Origin: Streptomyces griseiscabiei
Lineage (GTDB): Bacteria > Actinomycetota > Actinomycetes > Streptomycetales > Streptomycetaceae
Reading direction: 5' to 3'
DNA: 64,000 nt
NCBI RefSeq assembly: GCF_020010925.1
Contig: NZ_JAGJBZ010000004.1
Location: forward strand, 310,001 to 374,000
The notes under the pieces are model-generated. The model had not been told where the DNA came from. It searched no databases and saw only the letters and a list, made by a program, of their open reading frames with translations. Every line of letters starts with the position of its first letter. The stretch's first letter is position 1. A program made the translations under genes and the position numbers. Shown here piece by piece: positions 44,005 to 53,802 of the stretch.

Positions 44005-45066
44005 GTGCCGACCGTGATGATCACCGGCGCGGCCGGTTTCACCGGCCGTCGGGCCGCCGCCGAGGCCGCCCGGCGGGGAGCGGCCCTGACCCTGATGTCG
44101 CACCACCGCACCCTGGAGCGCCCGGGACCGGGCCCGATGCGTTCCGTGCGGGCCGACCTCGCCGATCCGGACTCGCTGCGCGGTGTGTGTGAGGGCGTGG
44201 ACGTGCTGCTGCACTGCGCCTCCCTGATCGGAGGGACCCCCCAGGACAGCCACACCGTCAACGCCCGGGGGACCGCCGCGCTCGTCGCCGAGGCGCAGCG
44301 CTCGGGGGTCTCCCGGATCGTCTACCTCAGCACCGCGTCGGTGTACGGCCGTGGCGTCTTCCGCGGCGCCCTTCCGGCGGACCTCGAACGCAGGCCGCGG
44401 TCGGCGACGTCACGGACGCGGGCGTTGGCCGAGGACGCCGTTCTGGCCGCCGGGGGCTTCGTGCTGCGGCCGTACCTGGTGTACGGCCCCGGTGACGCCT
44501 GGGTGGTTCCCGGGCTGGTCCGGCTGCTGCACGCCCTGGCCGGCGGCACGTCGGGCTGGGACGCCAGGCTCTCCGTGATCTCCGTGACGGAACTGGCCGG
44601 CCTGCTGGTGGGCGTCGGACTCGCCCCGCGTGAGCGCCTGTCGGCGTCCCTCTACCACGCGGCGCTGCCCGCACCGGTGGAGGCCTCGCAGTTGCTGGGC
44701 GCCGTCGCCGCCGCGGCGGGGGTCGCGCCGGCGCCGGAGACCACTCCCGCCGCGGCCCGGCTCCGGCTGCGCGGGGACCGGGAGGCCGCGAACGCTCTGG
44801 AGATGGTCGCCACCGACCACTGGTTCGACAGCACGCCGGTCTGGGCCGATCTGGGGCACACGGTGCCGGGCACGCCCGCGGACGTGCACCTTCCGCGCCT
44901 GCGCGAGTGGTACGCGCGGCGGGCGGCGGCATCGGTCGGCCGTACGGCGGGACGTTCCGCGTCCGACGGGTGTGGCGGGCCGCGTCCGACGGGTGTGGTG
45001 GCCGCCACGAGCCCCGTCGTACCCGGCGGGCACGGACACCGTCTCCCTGTGCGCCGGGGGAGTTGA
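44005..45066 (+). CDS. NAD-dependent epimerase/extended SDR (GBL-locus type)
   Basis: A 353-residue extended short-chain dehydrogenase-like protein. The NAD motif TGAAGFTG is near residue 7 and YLSTASVYGRG near residue 109. The catalytic region reads TSRTRALAE where the family has YxxSKxxAE, so both the catalytic Tyr and Lys are replaced (Thr and Arg). The last 30 residues are Gly/Pro/Arg-rich. Genes of this family sit next to afsA in other clusters and are assumed to modify the signal. GTG 44005 follows GGGGGGA. The 3' end carries CGTCCGACGGGTGTGG-type short repeats. Confidence 0.75.
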   Translation: MPTVMITGAAGFTGRRAAAEAARRGAALTLMSHHRTLERPGPGPMRSVRADLADPDSLRGVCEGVDVLLHCASLIGGTPQDSHTVNARGTAALVAEAQRSGVSRIVYLSTASVYGRGVFRGALPADLERRPRSATSRTRALAEDAVLAAGGFVLRPYLVYGPGDAWVVPGLVRLLHALAGGTSGWDARLSVISVTELAGLLVGVGLAPRERLSASLYHAALPAPVEASQLLGAVAAAAGVAPAPETTPAAARLRLRGDREAANALEMVATDHWFDSTPVWADLGHTVPGTPADVHLPRLREWYARRAAASVGRTAGRSASDGCGGPRPTGVVAATSPVVPGGHGHRLPVRRGS

Positions 45067-45154
45067 CCGAAACCTGTACGGACCCGCGTAGATCCCTGAG
45101 GCCTATCGCGGGGAGGGTGATCCGACGTATTCGTACTGACAGGAGAGTTGGTCC

Positions 45155-46927
45155 ATGCGCAAGGTGTTGATCGCCAACCGAGGCGAAATCGCTGTCCGCG
45201 TCGCCCGGGCGTGCCGGGACGCCGGGATCGCGAGCGTGGCCGTGTACGCCGATCCGGACCGGGACGCGCTGCATGTGCGGGCCGCGGACGAGGCGTTCGC
45301 CCTGGGCGGTGACACCCCCGCCACCAGCTACCTGGACATGGGCAAGGTCCTGCAGGCGGCGAAGGACGCGGGCGCGGACGCCCTCCACCCGGGTTACGGC
45401 TTCCTCTCGGAGAACGCGGAGTTCGCGCAGGCGGTCCTGGACGCGGGCCTGATCTGGATCGGCCCGCCCCCGCAGGCGATCCGCGACCTCGGTGACAAGG
45501 TCGCCGCCCGGCACATCGCCCAGCGCGCCGGCGCCCCCCTCGTGGCGGGCACCCCGGACCCGGTCTCCGGCGCCGACGAGGTCGTGGCGTTCGCCCGGGA
45601 GCACGGCCTGCCGATCGCGATCAAGGCGGCCTTCGGCGGCGGCGGACGCGGCCTGAAGGTGGCCCGCACCCTCGACGAGGTCCCCGAGCTGTACGACTCC
45701 GCGGTCCGCGAGGCCGTGGCGGCCTTCGGCCGGGGCGAGTGCTTCGTGGAGCGCTACCTCGACAAGCCCCGCCACGTCGAGACCCAGTGCCTGGCCGACT
45801 CCCACGGCAACGTGGTCGTGGTCTCCACCCGCGACTGCTCCCTCCAGCGCCGCCACCAGAAACTCGTCGAGGAGGCCCCGGCCCCCTTCCTGTCCGAGGC
45901 GCAGAACGCCGAGCTGTACGCCGCCTCCAAGGCCATCCTCAAGGAAGCCGGCTACGTCGGCGCCGGCACCGTCGAGTTCCTCGTCGGCGCGGACGGCACG
46001 ATCTCCTTCCTGGAGGTCAACACCCGCCTCCAGGTCGAACACCCGGTCACCGAGGAGGTCACCGGCCTCGACCTGGTCCGCGAGATGTTCCGCATCGCCG
46101 ACGGCGAACACCTCGGCTACGACGACCCGCCACTGCGCGGCCACTCCTTCGAGTTCCGCATCAACGGCGAGGACCCCGGCCGCGGCTTCCTCCCCGCCCC
46201 CGGCACCGTCACCACCTTCGCCCCGCCCACCGGCCCCGGCGTCCGCCTCGACGCGGGCGTGGAGTCCGGCAGCGTGATCGGCCCCGCCTGGGACTCCCTC
46301 CTCGCCAAACTGATCGTCACCGGCGCCACCCGCCGGCAGGCCCTGCAGCGCGCGGCCCGCGCCCTGGCCGAGTTCCACGTCGAGGGCATGGCCACCGCGA
46401 TCCCCTTCCACCGCGCCGTGGTCACCGACCCCGCCTTCGGCCCCGAACTCACCGGCTCCACCGACCCGTTCACGGTCCACACCCGCTGGATCGAGACCGA
46501 GTTCACCAACGACATCAAACCCTTCGCCGCCCCCGCCGACACCGACACCGACGACGACAGCGACCGCGAGACCATCGTCGTCGAGGTCGGCGGCAAACGC
46601 CTGGAGGTCTCCCTCCCCGCCGCGCTCGGCATGACCCTGGCCCGCACCGGCCTCGCCGCCGGAGCCAAACCCAAACGCCGCGCCGCCAAGAAGTCCGGCC
46701 CCGCCGCCTCCGGCGACACCCTCGCCTCCCCCATGCAGGGCACCATCGTCAAGGTCGCCGTCGAAGAGGGCCAGGAAGTCAAGGAAGGCGACCTCGTCGT
46801 CGTCCTCGAAGCCATGAAGATGGAACAACCCCTCAACGCCCACCGCACCGGCACCATCAAGGCCCTCAACGCGGAAGTCGGCGCCTCCATCACCTCCGGC
46901 GCCACGATCTGCGAAATCAAGGACTGA
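45155..46927 (+). CDS. Acyl-CoA carboxylase alpha subunit (biotin carboxylase-BCCP fusion, JadJ-like)
   Basis: A 590-residue enzyme that carboxylates biotin, the first half-reaction of malonyl-CoA formation. Biotin carboxylase domain with [20 protein letters not shown], the ATP-grasp loop [13 protein letters not shown] near residue 155 and [15 protein letters not shown] near residue 288; C-terminal biotinyl domain with biotin on Lys in [10 protein letters not shown] near residue 555. A partner beta subunit is at 62166-63731. In jadomycin and related clusters this gene (jadJ) precedes the PKS genes. GGAG precedes the ATG. Two hairpins follow the stop. Confidence 0.92.
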   Translation: MRKVLIANRGEIAVRVARACRDAGIASVAVYADPDRDALHVRAADEAFALGGDTPATSYLDMGKVLQAAKDAGADALHPGYGFLSENAEFAQAVLDAGLIWIGPPPQAIRDLGDKVAARHIAQRAGAPLVAGTPDPVSGADEVVAFAREHGLPIAIKAAFGGGGRGLKVARTLDEVPELYDSAVREAVAAFGRGECFVERYLDKPRHVETQCLADSHGNVVVVSTRDCSLQRRHQKLVEEAPAPFLSEAQNAELYAASKAILKEAGYVGAGTVEFLVGADGTISFLEVNTRLQVEHPVTEEVTGLDLVREMFRIADGEHLGYDDPPLRGHSFEFRINGEDPGRGFLPAPGTVTTFAPPTGPGVRLDAGVESGSVIGPAWDSLLAKLIVTGATRRQALQRAARALAEFHVEGMATAIPFHRAVVTDPAFGPELTGSTDPFTVHTRWIETEFTNDIKPFAAPADTDTDDDSDRETIVVEVGGKRLEVSLPAALGMTLARTGLAAGAKPKRRAAKKSGPAASGDTLASPMQGTIVKVAVEEGQEVKEGDLVVVLEAMKMEQPLNAHRTGTIKALNAEVGASITSGATICEIKD

Positions 46928-46939
46928 CGACGGCCCGGC

Positions 46940-46959
46940 CGGCATCATCCGTGATGCCG
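46940..46959 (+). terminator. Hairpin after the biotin carboxylase gene
   Basis: CGGCATCA (46940-46947) pairs with TGATGCCG (46952-46959) around TCCG, 13 bases after the stop. Confidence 0.6.
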
Positions 46960-47116
46960 CTTGGTGAGGCATTTCCGCCGAGGGTGCCGGGGAATCGGAT
47001 TACTGATTTCCGTTTCCTGTCGGAAGCAGTCGTTCCGGGGTCGGCGGCAATACCGGCCGCACCCCCAAAATGGTGGGGACTCGACTGCGGGGAAACGAAA
47101 GGGAAACATGGCTGTG

Positions 47117-47165
47117 CCCGGCCGGTGCCGTCCCGGTGTTGTCACCGGAAGCGGCACCGGCCGGG
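47117..47165. terminator. Nested stem-loop between convergent genes
   Basis: CCCGGCCGGTGCCG (47117-47130) pairs perfectly with CGGCACCGGCCGGG (47152-47165). Inside lies a second perfect hairpin, CCGGTG-TTGT-CACCGG. Such a structure is unusually stable and sits just before the 3' end of the minus-strand gene, so it may block both directions. Confidence 0.82.
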
Positions 47166-47182
47166 CGGTGCGCGGATGATTT

Positions 47183-48097
47183 TCAGGCGGTGCGGCGCAG
47201 TGTGCGGAATGTCTGGACGACATCCGCCTCGTGATAGTAGGTACGGCCCTGCTCGGTGCGGCGGCGCCACTGCTGCTGGCTCGCGTGTCGGTAGACCGTG
47301 CCCGGCGGGACGTTCCACAGACGCGCGACACCGGCCGCGCTGAGCCAGCGGGTCCGCGGTGCCCCGGCGGCTGCCGCACCCCCGGCCGCGGGTACCCCGG
47401 TCGTGGCGCCCCCGCCCGCCGTGCCCGGGTCCCTCCGCACGCCGAGCAGGCGGCTCAAGCGCAGCCACTGGTGGCCCATCCACCGGTGCCCGGTGCCGGC
47501 GTCGCAGGTGATCTCGGCGGGGACCCCGGGCCGGTCCGGACGGACCGCCGCCGTCAGCCGGCCCGGACAGCCGTCCTCCACGCAGCCGCCGATCGGGACG
47601 CGCCGGTTCGGCGCCAGGTCGACCACCCGTGCGGCGCCGCGTGCCAACCGGGCCACCTCCTGCGAGAACTCGCCCGCCGCCGGGTGCGCGGCCAGCCAGT
47701 CGGTGTGCCGCAGCAGGAACCCGGCGAGCTGCTCGACCGCGCGCTGCGGCGCGCCGATGCCGCGCTGCTCGGCCACCGTGGCCGACCAGGAGGCGAGCAC
47801 CGAGACGATCGCCGAGCGGGCCTCCACCGCCGCGGTGTTGAGCGGCAGTCCCGGCAGTGAGCCGCCGGAGACGCGGTCCCTGTCGGGCCCCGCGCTGATG
47901 TCGAGGCGCCGCGCGCACTCCGCGTACAGCGCGGGCAGCCCTCGCAGTTCCCGCATCAGCCGTTCCCGGCACGGCAGGCACAGCGCCGTGCCCCGTGCCG
48001 CGCGTCGCACGGCCTGCCCGGCAGCCTCTCTGCGCCGGCAGCCCGCGCCCGTGCACGCCGTGGTCACCATGGCCCTACGGATCGTTCCCTCGCTCAC
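47183..48097 (-). CDS. Hypothetical zinc-finger/HTH protein inside the cluster
   Basis: A 304-residue protein of unknown function. N-terminal cysteines CTGAGC and CLPC (residues about 13-46) and GGCVEDGC near residue 172 look like zinc ligands. The C-terminal 50 residues, RWLSAAGVARLWNVPPGTVYRHASQQQW and YYHEADVVQTFRTL, are a MerR/winged-helix type DNA-binding unit. Start: GTG 48097 has AAGGGGG seven bases upstream, whereas ATG 48115 has none. It is the only plain minus-strand gene among the structural genes, so it may be an inserted regulator or a phage-like remnant. Confidence 0.6.
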   Translation of the reverse strand: MSEGTIRRAMVTTACTGAGCRRREAAGQAVRRAARGTALCLPCRERLMRELRGLPALYAECARRLDISAGPDRDRVSGGSLPGLPLNTAAVEARSAIVSVLASWSATVAEQRGIGAPQRAVEQLAGFLLRHTDWLAAHPAAGEFSQEVARLARGAARVVDLAPNRRVPIGGCVEDGCPGRLTAAVRPDRPGVPAEITCDAGTGHRWMGHQWLRLSRLLGVRRDPGTAGGGATTGVPAAGGAAAAGAPRTRWLSAAGVARLWNVPPGTVYRHASQQQWRRRTEQGRTYYHEADVVQTFRTLRRTA

Positions 48098-48487
48098 CGT
48101 GATCCCCCTTTTCATGGTCTGCAGCCACCGAAACTAATTCGGTGCCGCGGCGGAGGGCAACCGGAATTGCATGCCCTGGGGAATCTCTGACATGCCCGTG
48201 AGGAACTCGGCGCATTCTGCAGGTGTTCTGGAGAAAAGTCCGTTCCGGGGTCGGCTTTGCGTTCCTCTGTACTTCATCTGCACTGCGCCTACGATTCGCG
48301 CGATCGCCTGACGGAACCTCACACAGACGTGACCAAGGGGGCCTTGTCTTTCTTTTCCCGGCCGAAGAAGCTCGTTACTAGCTTCCGCAGTTCTGTGTCG
48401 AGCTGCACGGGCCGCCCGGCATTCATGTGCCCGGCTGACGCATACGTCATCCCTTGAAGGAATCCTCTACACGCCAAGGAGAGGTAC
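48098..48487. promoter_or_regulatory. 390-bp divergent promoter region with two inverted repeats
   Basis: It separates the zinc-finger gene from the hydroxylase gene and must carry promoters for both. TGACG-CATA-CGTCA (48436-48449) lies about 40 bp upstream of the hydroxylase start, and AAGCT-CGTTACT-AGCTT lies further left near 48370. Either could be a regulator site. The ribosome binding site AAGGAGAGG precedes ATG 48488. Confidence 0.5.
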
Positions 48488-49972
48488 ATGGACGCTGCCG
48501 TGATTGTCGTGGGCGCGGGCCCCGCCGGACTGATGCTGGCGGGCGAACTGCGGCTCGCGGGAGTCGATGTCGTCGTCCTGGAGCGTCTGACGGAGCGCAC
48601 CGGAGAGTCCAGGGGCCTCGGCTTCACCGCACGCACCATGGAGGTCTTCGACCAGCGGGGCGTCCTGTCCCGGTTCGGCGAGGTCGAGACCAGCACCCAG
48701 GGGCACTTCGGCGGGCTCCCCATCGACTTCGGTCTGCTCGAAGGCGCCCACCAGGCCGCGAAGACCGTGCCCCAGTCGGTGACCGAGACCCACCTCGAAC
48801 AGTGGGCGATCAGCCTGGGTGCCGACATCCGGCGCGGCCACGAGGTGCTGTCGCTGACCGACGACGGCTCGGGCGTCACCGTCGGGGTGCGCGGGCCCGA
48901 CGGCGAGCACTCGTTGCGCGCCGCCTATCTGGTCGGCTGCGACGGCGGCCGCAGCAAGGTCCGCAAGGCCGCCGGCTTCGACTTCCCGGGCACGGCCGCC
49001 ACGATGGAGATGTACCTCGCCGACATCAAGGGCATCGACCTCCCGCCCCGCATGATCGGTGAGACGCTGCCCGGCGGCATGGTCATGGTCGGCCCGCTGC
49101 CCGGCGGCGTCACCCGCATCATCGTCTGCGAGCGCGGCACGCCGCCGCAGCGCCGCGAGGCGCCCCCGTCCTGGCACGAGGTCGCCGACGCCTGGAAGAG
49201 GCTCACCGGCGACGACATCTCACACGCCGAGCCCGTCTGGGTCAGTGCCTTCGGCGACGCCACCCGGCAGGTCACCGAGTACCGCCGCGGCCGGGTGATC
49301 CTGGCCGGCGACTCGGCCCACATCCACCTGCCGGCCGGCGGGCAGGGCATGAACACCAGCATCCAGGACGCGGTCAACCTCGGCTGGAAGCTCGGCGCCG
49401 TGGTCAAGGGGACCGCCACCGAAGAGCTTCTCGACACCTACCACGGCGAGCGGCACGCGGTGGGCAGGCGGCTGCTGATGAACACCCGGGCCCAAGGCCT
49501 GCTGTTCCTGAGCGGCGCCGAGGTGCAGCCGCTGCGCGACGTGCTCGGCGAACTCATCCGGTACGACGAGGTCGCCAGGCACCTCGCCGCCATGGTGAGC
49601 GGCCTCGAGATCACCTACGACGTCGGGACCGGCAGCCATCCCCTGCTCGGCAGGCGGATGCCCCGGCTGGACCTCACCACCGCGACCCGCGCGACCACGA
49701 GCACCGAACTGCTGCACTCCGCCCGCGGCGTGTTGCTCGACCTCACGGACAACCCCCGCCTGAGGGCCCGTGCCGCGGCCTGGTCCGACCGGGTCGACAT
49801 CGTCACCGCGGAGCCCGCCGAGCCCGCGGGGATCTCCGCGGACGGCGGACTGCGGGGCACCGCGGCCGTGCTGGTCCGCCCCGACGGCTACGTCGCCTGG
49901 GCCGCGCCCGGCAGTCACCACGATCTGCCGATGGCACTGGAGCGCTGGTTCGGCGCGCCGCTCACCGGCTGA
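48488..49972 (+). CDS. FAD-dependent aromatic hydroxylase (PgaE/UrdE/LanE-like)
   Basis: A 494-residue flavoprotein monooxygenase of the p-hydroxybenzoate hydroxylase class. The FAD site is VVGAGPAGLMLAGELRLAG near residue 7, the DG motif VGCDGGRSKVRKAAGFDFPG near residue 150, and GDSAHIHLPAGGQGMNTSIQ near residue 275. It is close in sequence to PgaE (gaudimycin), which hydroxylates angucyclinone C-12 and C-12b. In this cluster it probably acts first on the tetracyclic intermediate. Strong AAGGAGAGG eight bases ahead of ATG. Confidence 0.9.
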   Translation: MDAAVIVVGAGPAGLMLAGELRLAGVDVVVLERLTERTGESRGLGFTARTMEVFDQRGVLSRFGEVETSTQGHFGGLPIDFGLLEGAHQAAKTVPQSVTETHLEQWAISLGADIRRGHEVLSLTDDGSGVTVGVRGPDGEHSLRAAYLVGCDGGRSKVRKAAGFDFPGTAATMEMYLADIKGIDLPPRMIGETLPGGMVMVGPLPGGVTRIIVCERGTPPQRREAPPSWHEVADAWKRLTGDDISHAEPVWVSAFGDATRQVTEYRRGRVILAGDSAHIHLPAGGQGMNTSIQDAVNLGWKLGAVVKGTATEELLDTYHGERHAVGRRLLMNTRAQGLLFLSGAEVQPLRDVLGELIRYDEVARHLAAMVSGLEITYDVGTGSHPLLGRRMPRLDLTTATRATTSTELLHSARGVLLDLTDNPRLRARAAAWSDRVDIVTAEPAEPAGISADGGLRGTAAVLVRPDGYVAWAAPGSHHDLPMALERWFGAPLTG

Positions 49973-50054
49973 GCGGCACCGCCGGACCACACCGCACGGA
50001 GAACGCAACCGGGCGGTCACCCGCACCCCGCCGACGGTCCACCACGCCGCGGTG

Positions 50055-50111
50055 GCGGTCACGCGCCGCCACGTCGGCGGTCACGCGCCGCCGCGCCCGC
50101 GGTCACGCGCC
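50055..50111. repeat. Three 13-bp direct repeats at exact 22-bp spacing
   Basis: GCGGTCACGCGCC occurs at 50055-50067, 50077-50089 and 50099-50111. The period is 22 bp, two turns of the helix. A fourth, imperfect GCGGTCAC copy is at 50013. The array lies 42-98 bp ahead of the TetR start at 50154. Such spacing is typical of SARP- and OmpR-type multi-site binding. Confidence 0.85.
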
Positions 50112-50153
50112 CCGCGCCGCGGTCCGGAACAGCACGCAACGGGAGGAACACAC

Positions 50154-50813
50154 ATGGGCACGCCGCAGGCAACGATCACACGGGTCAAGGCCGGGCCGGC
50201 CGAAGAACGCCGGAACGTCCTCTCCGCCGCCCGTCGCGTCTTCGCCCGTGAGGGCTGGACGCACACCACCCTCGCGGCCGTCGCCGACGAGGCCGGCCTC
50301 GAACCGGAGGCCGTCGGACACTACTTCAAGGACAAGGAGCAGTTGCTGCTCTCGGTCCTGCTCGACGGTTCCGCCTCCGTCGCCGCCGCGCTGACCGTCG
50401 CCGCCGAGGAGCACCTCGGCGAGGTCACCGACCTGGAGCAGGACCTCGCGGCCCTCGGCCGCGCCTGGCTGACGCCGCTCACCGCCTTCCCCGAGCATTT
50501 CGCGATCGTGCGGCACGTCGGCGCCGAGGCCACCCGGCTGCCCGCCGGGGTGCTCGAGATGTGGCAGACCGCCGGGCCGCGCCAGGCCCAGCGGGAGCTG
50601 GCCCGCCGACTGCAGGCCACCGCCCGCCGGGGGCTGCTCGACATCCCCGATGCCGGGCACGCCGCCGGACGGTTCGTGCAGCTCGTCTCGGGTCCGGTCG
50701 TCCAGCACTCGTTCCACGGCGCCCTGCCGCTGCCGGACTTCGAGACCGACGAGCTGATCGCCGCCGGGGTGGCCGACTTCATCCGCCTGTTCAGCCCCGG
50801 GTCCGCCCGCTGA
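50154..50813 (+). CDS. TetR-family regulator within the structural genes
   Basis: A 219-residue protein. N-terminal TetR HTH EERRNVLSAARRVFAREGWTHTTLAAVADEAGLEPEAVGHYFKDKEQLL-type sequence (residues about 18-65); helical C-terminal domain. GGGAGG precedes ATG 50154. Similar regulators occur inside auricin- and urdamycin-type clusters and often sense a pathway intermediate to control export or oxidation. The 22-bp-spaced repeats upstream are candidate operators. The gene is followed by a cyclase gene 28 bp away. Confidence 0.85.
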   Translation: MGTPQATITRVKAGPAEERRNVLSAARRVFAREGWTHTTLAAVADEAGLEPEAVGHYFKDKEQLLLSVLLDGSASVAAALTVAAEEHLGEVTDLEQDLAALGRAWLTPLTAFPEHFAIVRHVGAEATRLPAGVLEMWQTAGPRQAQRELARRLQATARRGLLDIPDAGHAAGRFVQLVSGPVVQHSFHGALPLPDFETDELIAAGVADFIRLFSPGSAR

Positions 50814-50841
50814 ACCGCTCAACACCAGGAAGAGAGAAGAG

Positions 50842-51171
50842 ATGCACAGCACCCTGATCGTGGCGCGGATGGACGTGGAGTCCAGCGCGCAAGTCGCCGA
50901 GCTGTTCGCCGACTTCGACCGGTCCGAGATGCCGCACCGCATGGGCACCCGGCGCCGTCAGCTGTTCTCGTACAACGGCCTGTACTTCCACCTCCAGGAC
51001 TTCGACGGCGAGAACGGCGGCGAACTGATCCAGGAGGCCAGGACCGACCCGCGGTTCGTGCGGATCAGCGACGACCTGAAGCCGTTCGTCGCGGCGTACG
51101 ACCCCGCGACCTGGCGCTCTCCCGCCGACGCGATGGCCAGCCGCTTCTACGACTGGACGGCCGAACGGTGA
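50842..51171 (+). CDS. TcmI-family type II polyketide cyclase (JadI/PgaF-like)
   Basis: A 109-residue ferredoxin-fold cyclase that closes a late ring of the polyketide. Conserved features: [26 protein letters not shown] at the start, [18 protein letters not shown] near residue 37, and [19 protein letters not shown] at the end. Length fits the family. AGGAAGAGAGA precedes the ATG. It sits directly in front of KSalpha. Confidence 0.9.
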   Translation: MHSTLIVARMDVESSAQVAELFADFDRSEMPHRMGTRRRQLFSYNGLYFHLQDFDGENGGELIQEARTDPRFVRISDDLKPFVAAYDPATWRSPADAMASRFYDWTAER

Positions 51172-51208
51172 AGCCGTCGCACACCGACACGAAGGGGGGC
51201 CACCGACA

Positions 51209-52477
51209 GTGGGCCGCCGGGTAGTGATCACCGGAGTGGGAGTGCTCGCGCCGGGCGGAATCGGCACCAAGAACTTCTGGAGTCTGCTGAGCGAAGGACG
51301 CACGGCGACCCGGGGGATCACCTTCTTCGACCCCTCCTCCTTCCGGTCCAGGGTCGCGGCCGAGGCCGACTTCGACCCCGAACTGCACGGGCTGACTCCG
51401 CAGGAGATCCGCCGCATGGACCGCGCCGCCCAGTTCGGCGTGGTCACCGCCCGCGAGGCGCTCGCCGACAGCGGGCTCGACCTCGCCGGCCTCGACCCGT
51501 ACCGCACCGGTGTCACGATCGGCAGCGCCGTCGGCGCGACCACCGGGCTCGACGACGAGTACCGCGTGGTCAGTGACAACGGCGCCCTCGACCTGGTCGA
51601 CCACACCTACGCGCCGCAGCACCTCTACAACTACTTCGTGCCGAGCTCCTTCTCGGCCGAGGTGGCGTGGGCGGTCGGCGCCGAGGGCCCGGCCACGGTG
51701 GTCTCCACCGGGTGCACCTCCGGCCTCGACTCGGTCGGCCACGCCGTCGAACTGATCCGCGAGGGCACGGCGGACGTGATGATCGCCGGGGCGACGGACG
51801 CCCCGATCTCGCCGATCACCATGGCCTGCTTCGACGCCATCAAGGCCACCACGCCCCGCAACGACGACCCCGAGCACGCCTCCCGGCCCTTCGACAGCAC
51901 CCGCAACGGCTTCGTGCTCGGTGAGGGCAGCGCCGTCTTCGTCCTCGAGGAACTGGACGACGCCCGCAGGCGCGGCGCGCACATCTACGCCGAGATCGCC
52001 GGGTACGCCTCGCGCTGCAACGCCTTCCACATGACCGGACTGCGTCCCGACGGCCGGGAGATGTCGGAGGCGATCGACGTCGCCCTCGGCGAGGCGCGGA
52101 CGAACCCCGACCGGATCGACTACGTCAACGCGCACGGCTCCGGCACCAAGCAGAACGACCGGCACGAGACCGCGGCGTTCAAGCTGAGTCTCGGGGACCA
52201 CGCGTACCGCACCCCGGTCAGCTCCATCAAGTCCATGGTGGGCCACTCGCTCGGGGCCATCGGCTCCATCGAGATCGCCGCGTCCGTCCTCGCGATGGAG
52301 CACCACGTGGTGCCGCCGACCGCCAATCTGCACACCCCCGATCCCGAGTGCGATCTCGACTACGTGCCGCTCACCGCGCGCGAACAGCGCGTCGACACGG
52401 TCCTGACGGTCGGCAGCGGTTTCGGCGGATTCCAGAGCGCGATGGTCCTCGCCCGACACGGGAGAAACACCGTATGA
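51209..52477 (+). CDS. Ketosynthase alpha (KSalpha) of type II polyketide synthase
   Basis: A 422-residue ketosynthase that extends the ACP-bound chain. The active-site Cys is residue 169 in [15 protein letters not shown], and the His residues are in [14 protein letters not shown] and [11 protein letters not shown]. Sequence resembles angucycline KSalpha proteins. GTG start at 51209; the ATGA overlap with KSbeta means coupled translation, as is usual for KS pairs. Confidence 0.96.
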   Translation: MGRRVVITGVGVLAPGGIGTKNFWSLLSEGRTATRGITFFDPSSFRSRVAAEADFDPELHGLTPQEIRRMDRAAQFGVVTAREALADSGLDLAGLDPYRTGVTIGSAVGATTGLDDEYRVVSDNGALDLVDHTYAPQHLYNYFVPSSFSAEVAWAVGAEGPATVVSTGCTSGLDSVGHAVELIREGTADVMIAGATDAPISPITMACFDAIKATTPRNDDPEHASRPFDSTRNGFVLGEGSAVFVLEELDDARRRGAHIYAEIAGYASRCNAFHMTGLRPDGREMSEAIDVALGEARTNPDRIDYVNAHGSGTKQNDRHETAAFKLSLGDHAYRTPVSSIKSMVGHSLGAIGSIEIAASVLAMEHHVVPPTANLHTPDPECDLDYVPLTAREQRVDTVLTVGSGFGGFQSAMVLARHGRNTV

Positions 52478-53691
52478 GCTCCAGGACAGTCATCACCGGC
52501 ATCGGCGTGGCGACGCCCAACGGGCTCGGCGTGGAAGAGTTCTGGGCCGCCACCCGGGTCGGCAAGAACGCCATCGGCCCTGTCACCCGCTTCGACCCGT
52601 CCCCTTACCCCTCCCGGCTCGCCGGGGAGATCCGTGGCTTCGAGGCGGGCGACCACCTGCCCAGCCGGCTGATCCCACAGACCGACCGGATGACGCAACT
52701 CGCCCTGGTGGCGGCGGACTGCGCGTTCGAGGACGCGGGGGTCGAGCCGGGCAACATCCCCGCGTACGACATGGGCGTCGTCACCGCGTCCACCTCGGGC
52801 GGCTTCGAGTTCGGCCAGAACGAGCTGAAGAAGCTGTGGAGCCAGGGCAGTCAGTACGTCAGCGCGTACCAGTCCTTCGCCTGGTTCTACGCCGTCAACA
52901 GCGGCCAGATATCCATCCGCAACGGCATGAAGGGTCCCAGCGGTGTCGTCGTCAGCGACCACGCCGGTGGCCTCGACGCCATCGCCCAGGCACGCCGGCA
53001 GATCCGCAAGGGCAGCAAGCTGATCTTCTCCGGCGGCTTCGACGCCTCGATCTGCCCCTGGGGCTGGGTCGCCCAGATCGCCGGGGGCCGCCTCTCCACC
53101 AGCGACCAGCCCGAGCGCGCCTACCTGCCCTTCGACCCGGCCGCGAACGGCTACGTGCCGGGCGAAGGCGGCGCGCTGCTGATCCTGGAGGACGAGCGGA
53201 CCGCCCGCGAGCGGGGCGCCGGGAAGATCTACGGCGAGGTGGCGGGCTACGGCGCGACCTTCGATCCGAAGCCCGGCAGCGGCAGGGAACCCGGGCTGCG
53301 GCACGCCATCGAGGTGGCCCTCGCCGACGCCGGCGCGGCGGCCGGTGACGTCGACGTGGTCTTCGCCGACGCCGCCGGGAGCCCGGACCTGGACCGCCGG
53401 GAGGCCGACGCGATCACCGCGGTCTTCGGGCCGTCCCGAGTCCCGGTCACCGCGCCCAAGACGATGATCGGGCGCCTGTGCTCCGGTGCCGCCCCGGTCG
53501 ACGTGGTCTCCGCCGTCCTGGCGATCCGCGAAGGCCTGATCCCGCCGACCACCAACGTCGAGCTGTCGCCCGAGTTCGACCTCGACCTGGTCACCGGTCA
53601 GCCGCGCAGCGCGCCGGTGCGCACCGCCCTGGTGCTCGCCCGCGGCGCCGGCGGCTTCAACTCCGCCCTCGTCGTCCGCGCCGCCGGCTGA
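52474..53691 (+). CDS. Ketosynthase beta / chain-length factor (KSbeta), with His at the usual Gln position
   Basis: A 405-residue partner of KSalpha that sets chain length. The KS active-site Cys is absent as expected. The canonical motif has Gln (VSEQAGG-like), but here codon 163 is CAC, giving VSDHAGGLD, that is His. The Gln has been linked to malonyl-ACP decarboxylation and priming, so the change could affect the starter step. Other regions are normal ([21 protein letters not shown]). Translation is coupled to KSalpha. Confidence 0.92.
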   Translation: MSSRTVITGIGVATPNGLGVEEFWAATRVGKNAIGPVTRFDPSPYPSRLAGEIRGFEAGDHLPSRLIPQTDRMTQLALVAADCAFEDAGVEPGNIPAYDMGVVTASTSGGFEFGQNELKKLWSQGSQYVSAYQSFAWFYAVNSGQISIRNGMKGPSGVVVSDHAGGLDAIAQARRQIRKGSKLIFSGGFDASICPWGWVAQIAGGRLSTSDQPERAYLPFDPAANGYVPGEGGALLILEDERTARERGAGKIYGEVAGYGATFDPKPGSGREPGLRHAIEVALADAGAAAGDVDVVFADAAGSPDLDRREADAITAVFGPSRVPVTAPKTMIGRLCSGAAPVDVVSAVLAIREGLIPPTTNVELSPEFDLDLVTGQPRSAPVRTALVLARGAGGFNSALVVRAAG

Positions 53692-53760
53692 CCGCCCGGC
53701 GGCCACGACGACCCCGCCGCCCCGACGACCGCCGCGCGGGCGGCGGCACTTCACCGCCCC

Positions 53761-53776
53761 GTACCCGCGCGGGTAC
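53761..53776. promoter_or_regulatory. 16-bp perfect palindrome between KSbeta and ACP
   Basis: GTACCCGC-GCGGGTAC without a loop lies 27 bp before the ACP start, in a 111-bp gap that is GC-rich (GGCGGCGG-type). It could form an RNA hairpin that adjusts ACP expression relative to the KS genes, or be a DNA-binding site. Confidence 0.5.
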
Positions 53777-53802
53777 GCGAACCCAGAAAGGGACGACCCC
53801 GT

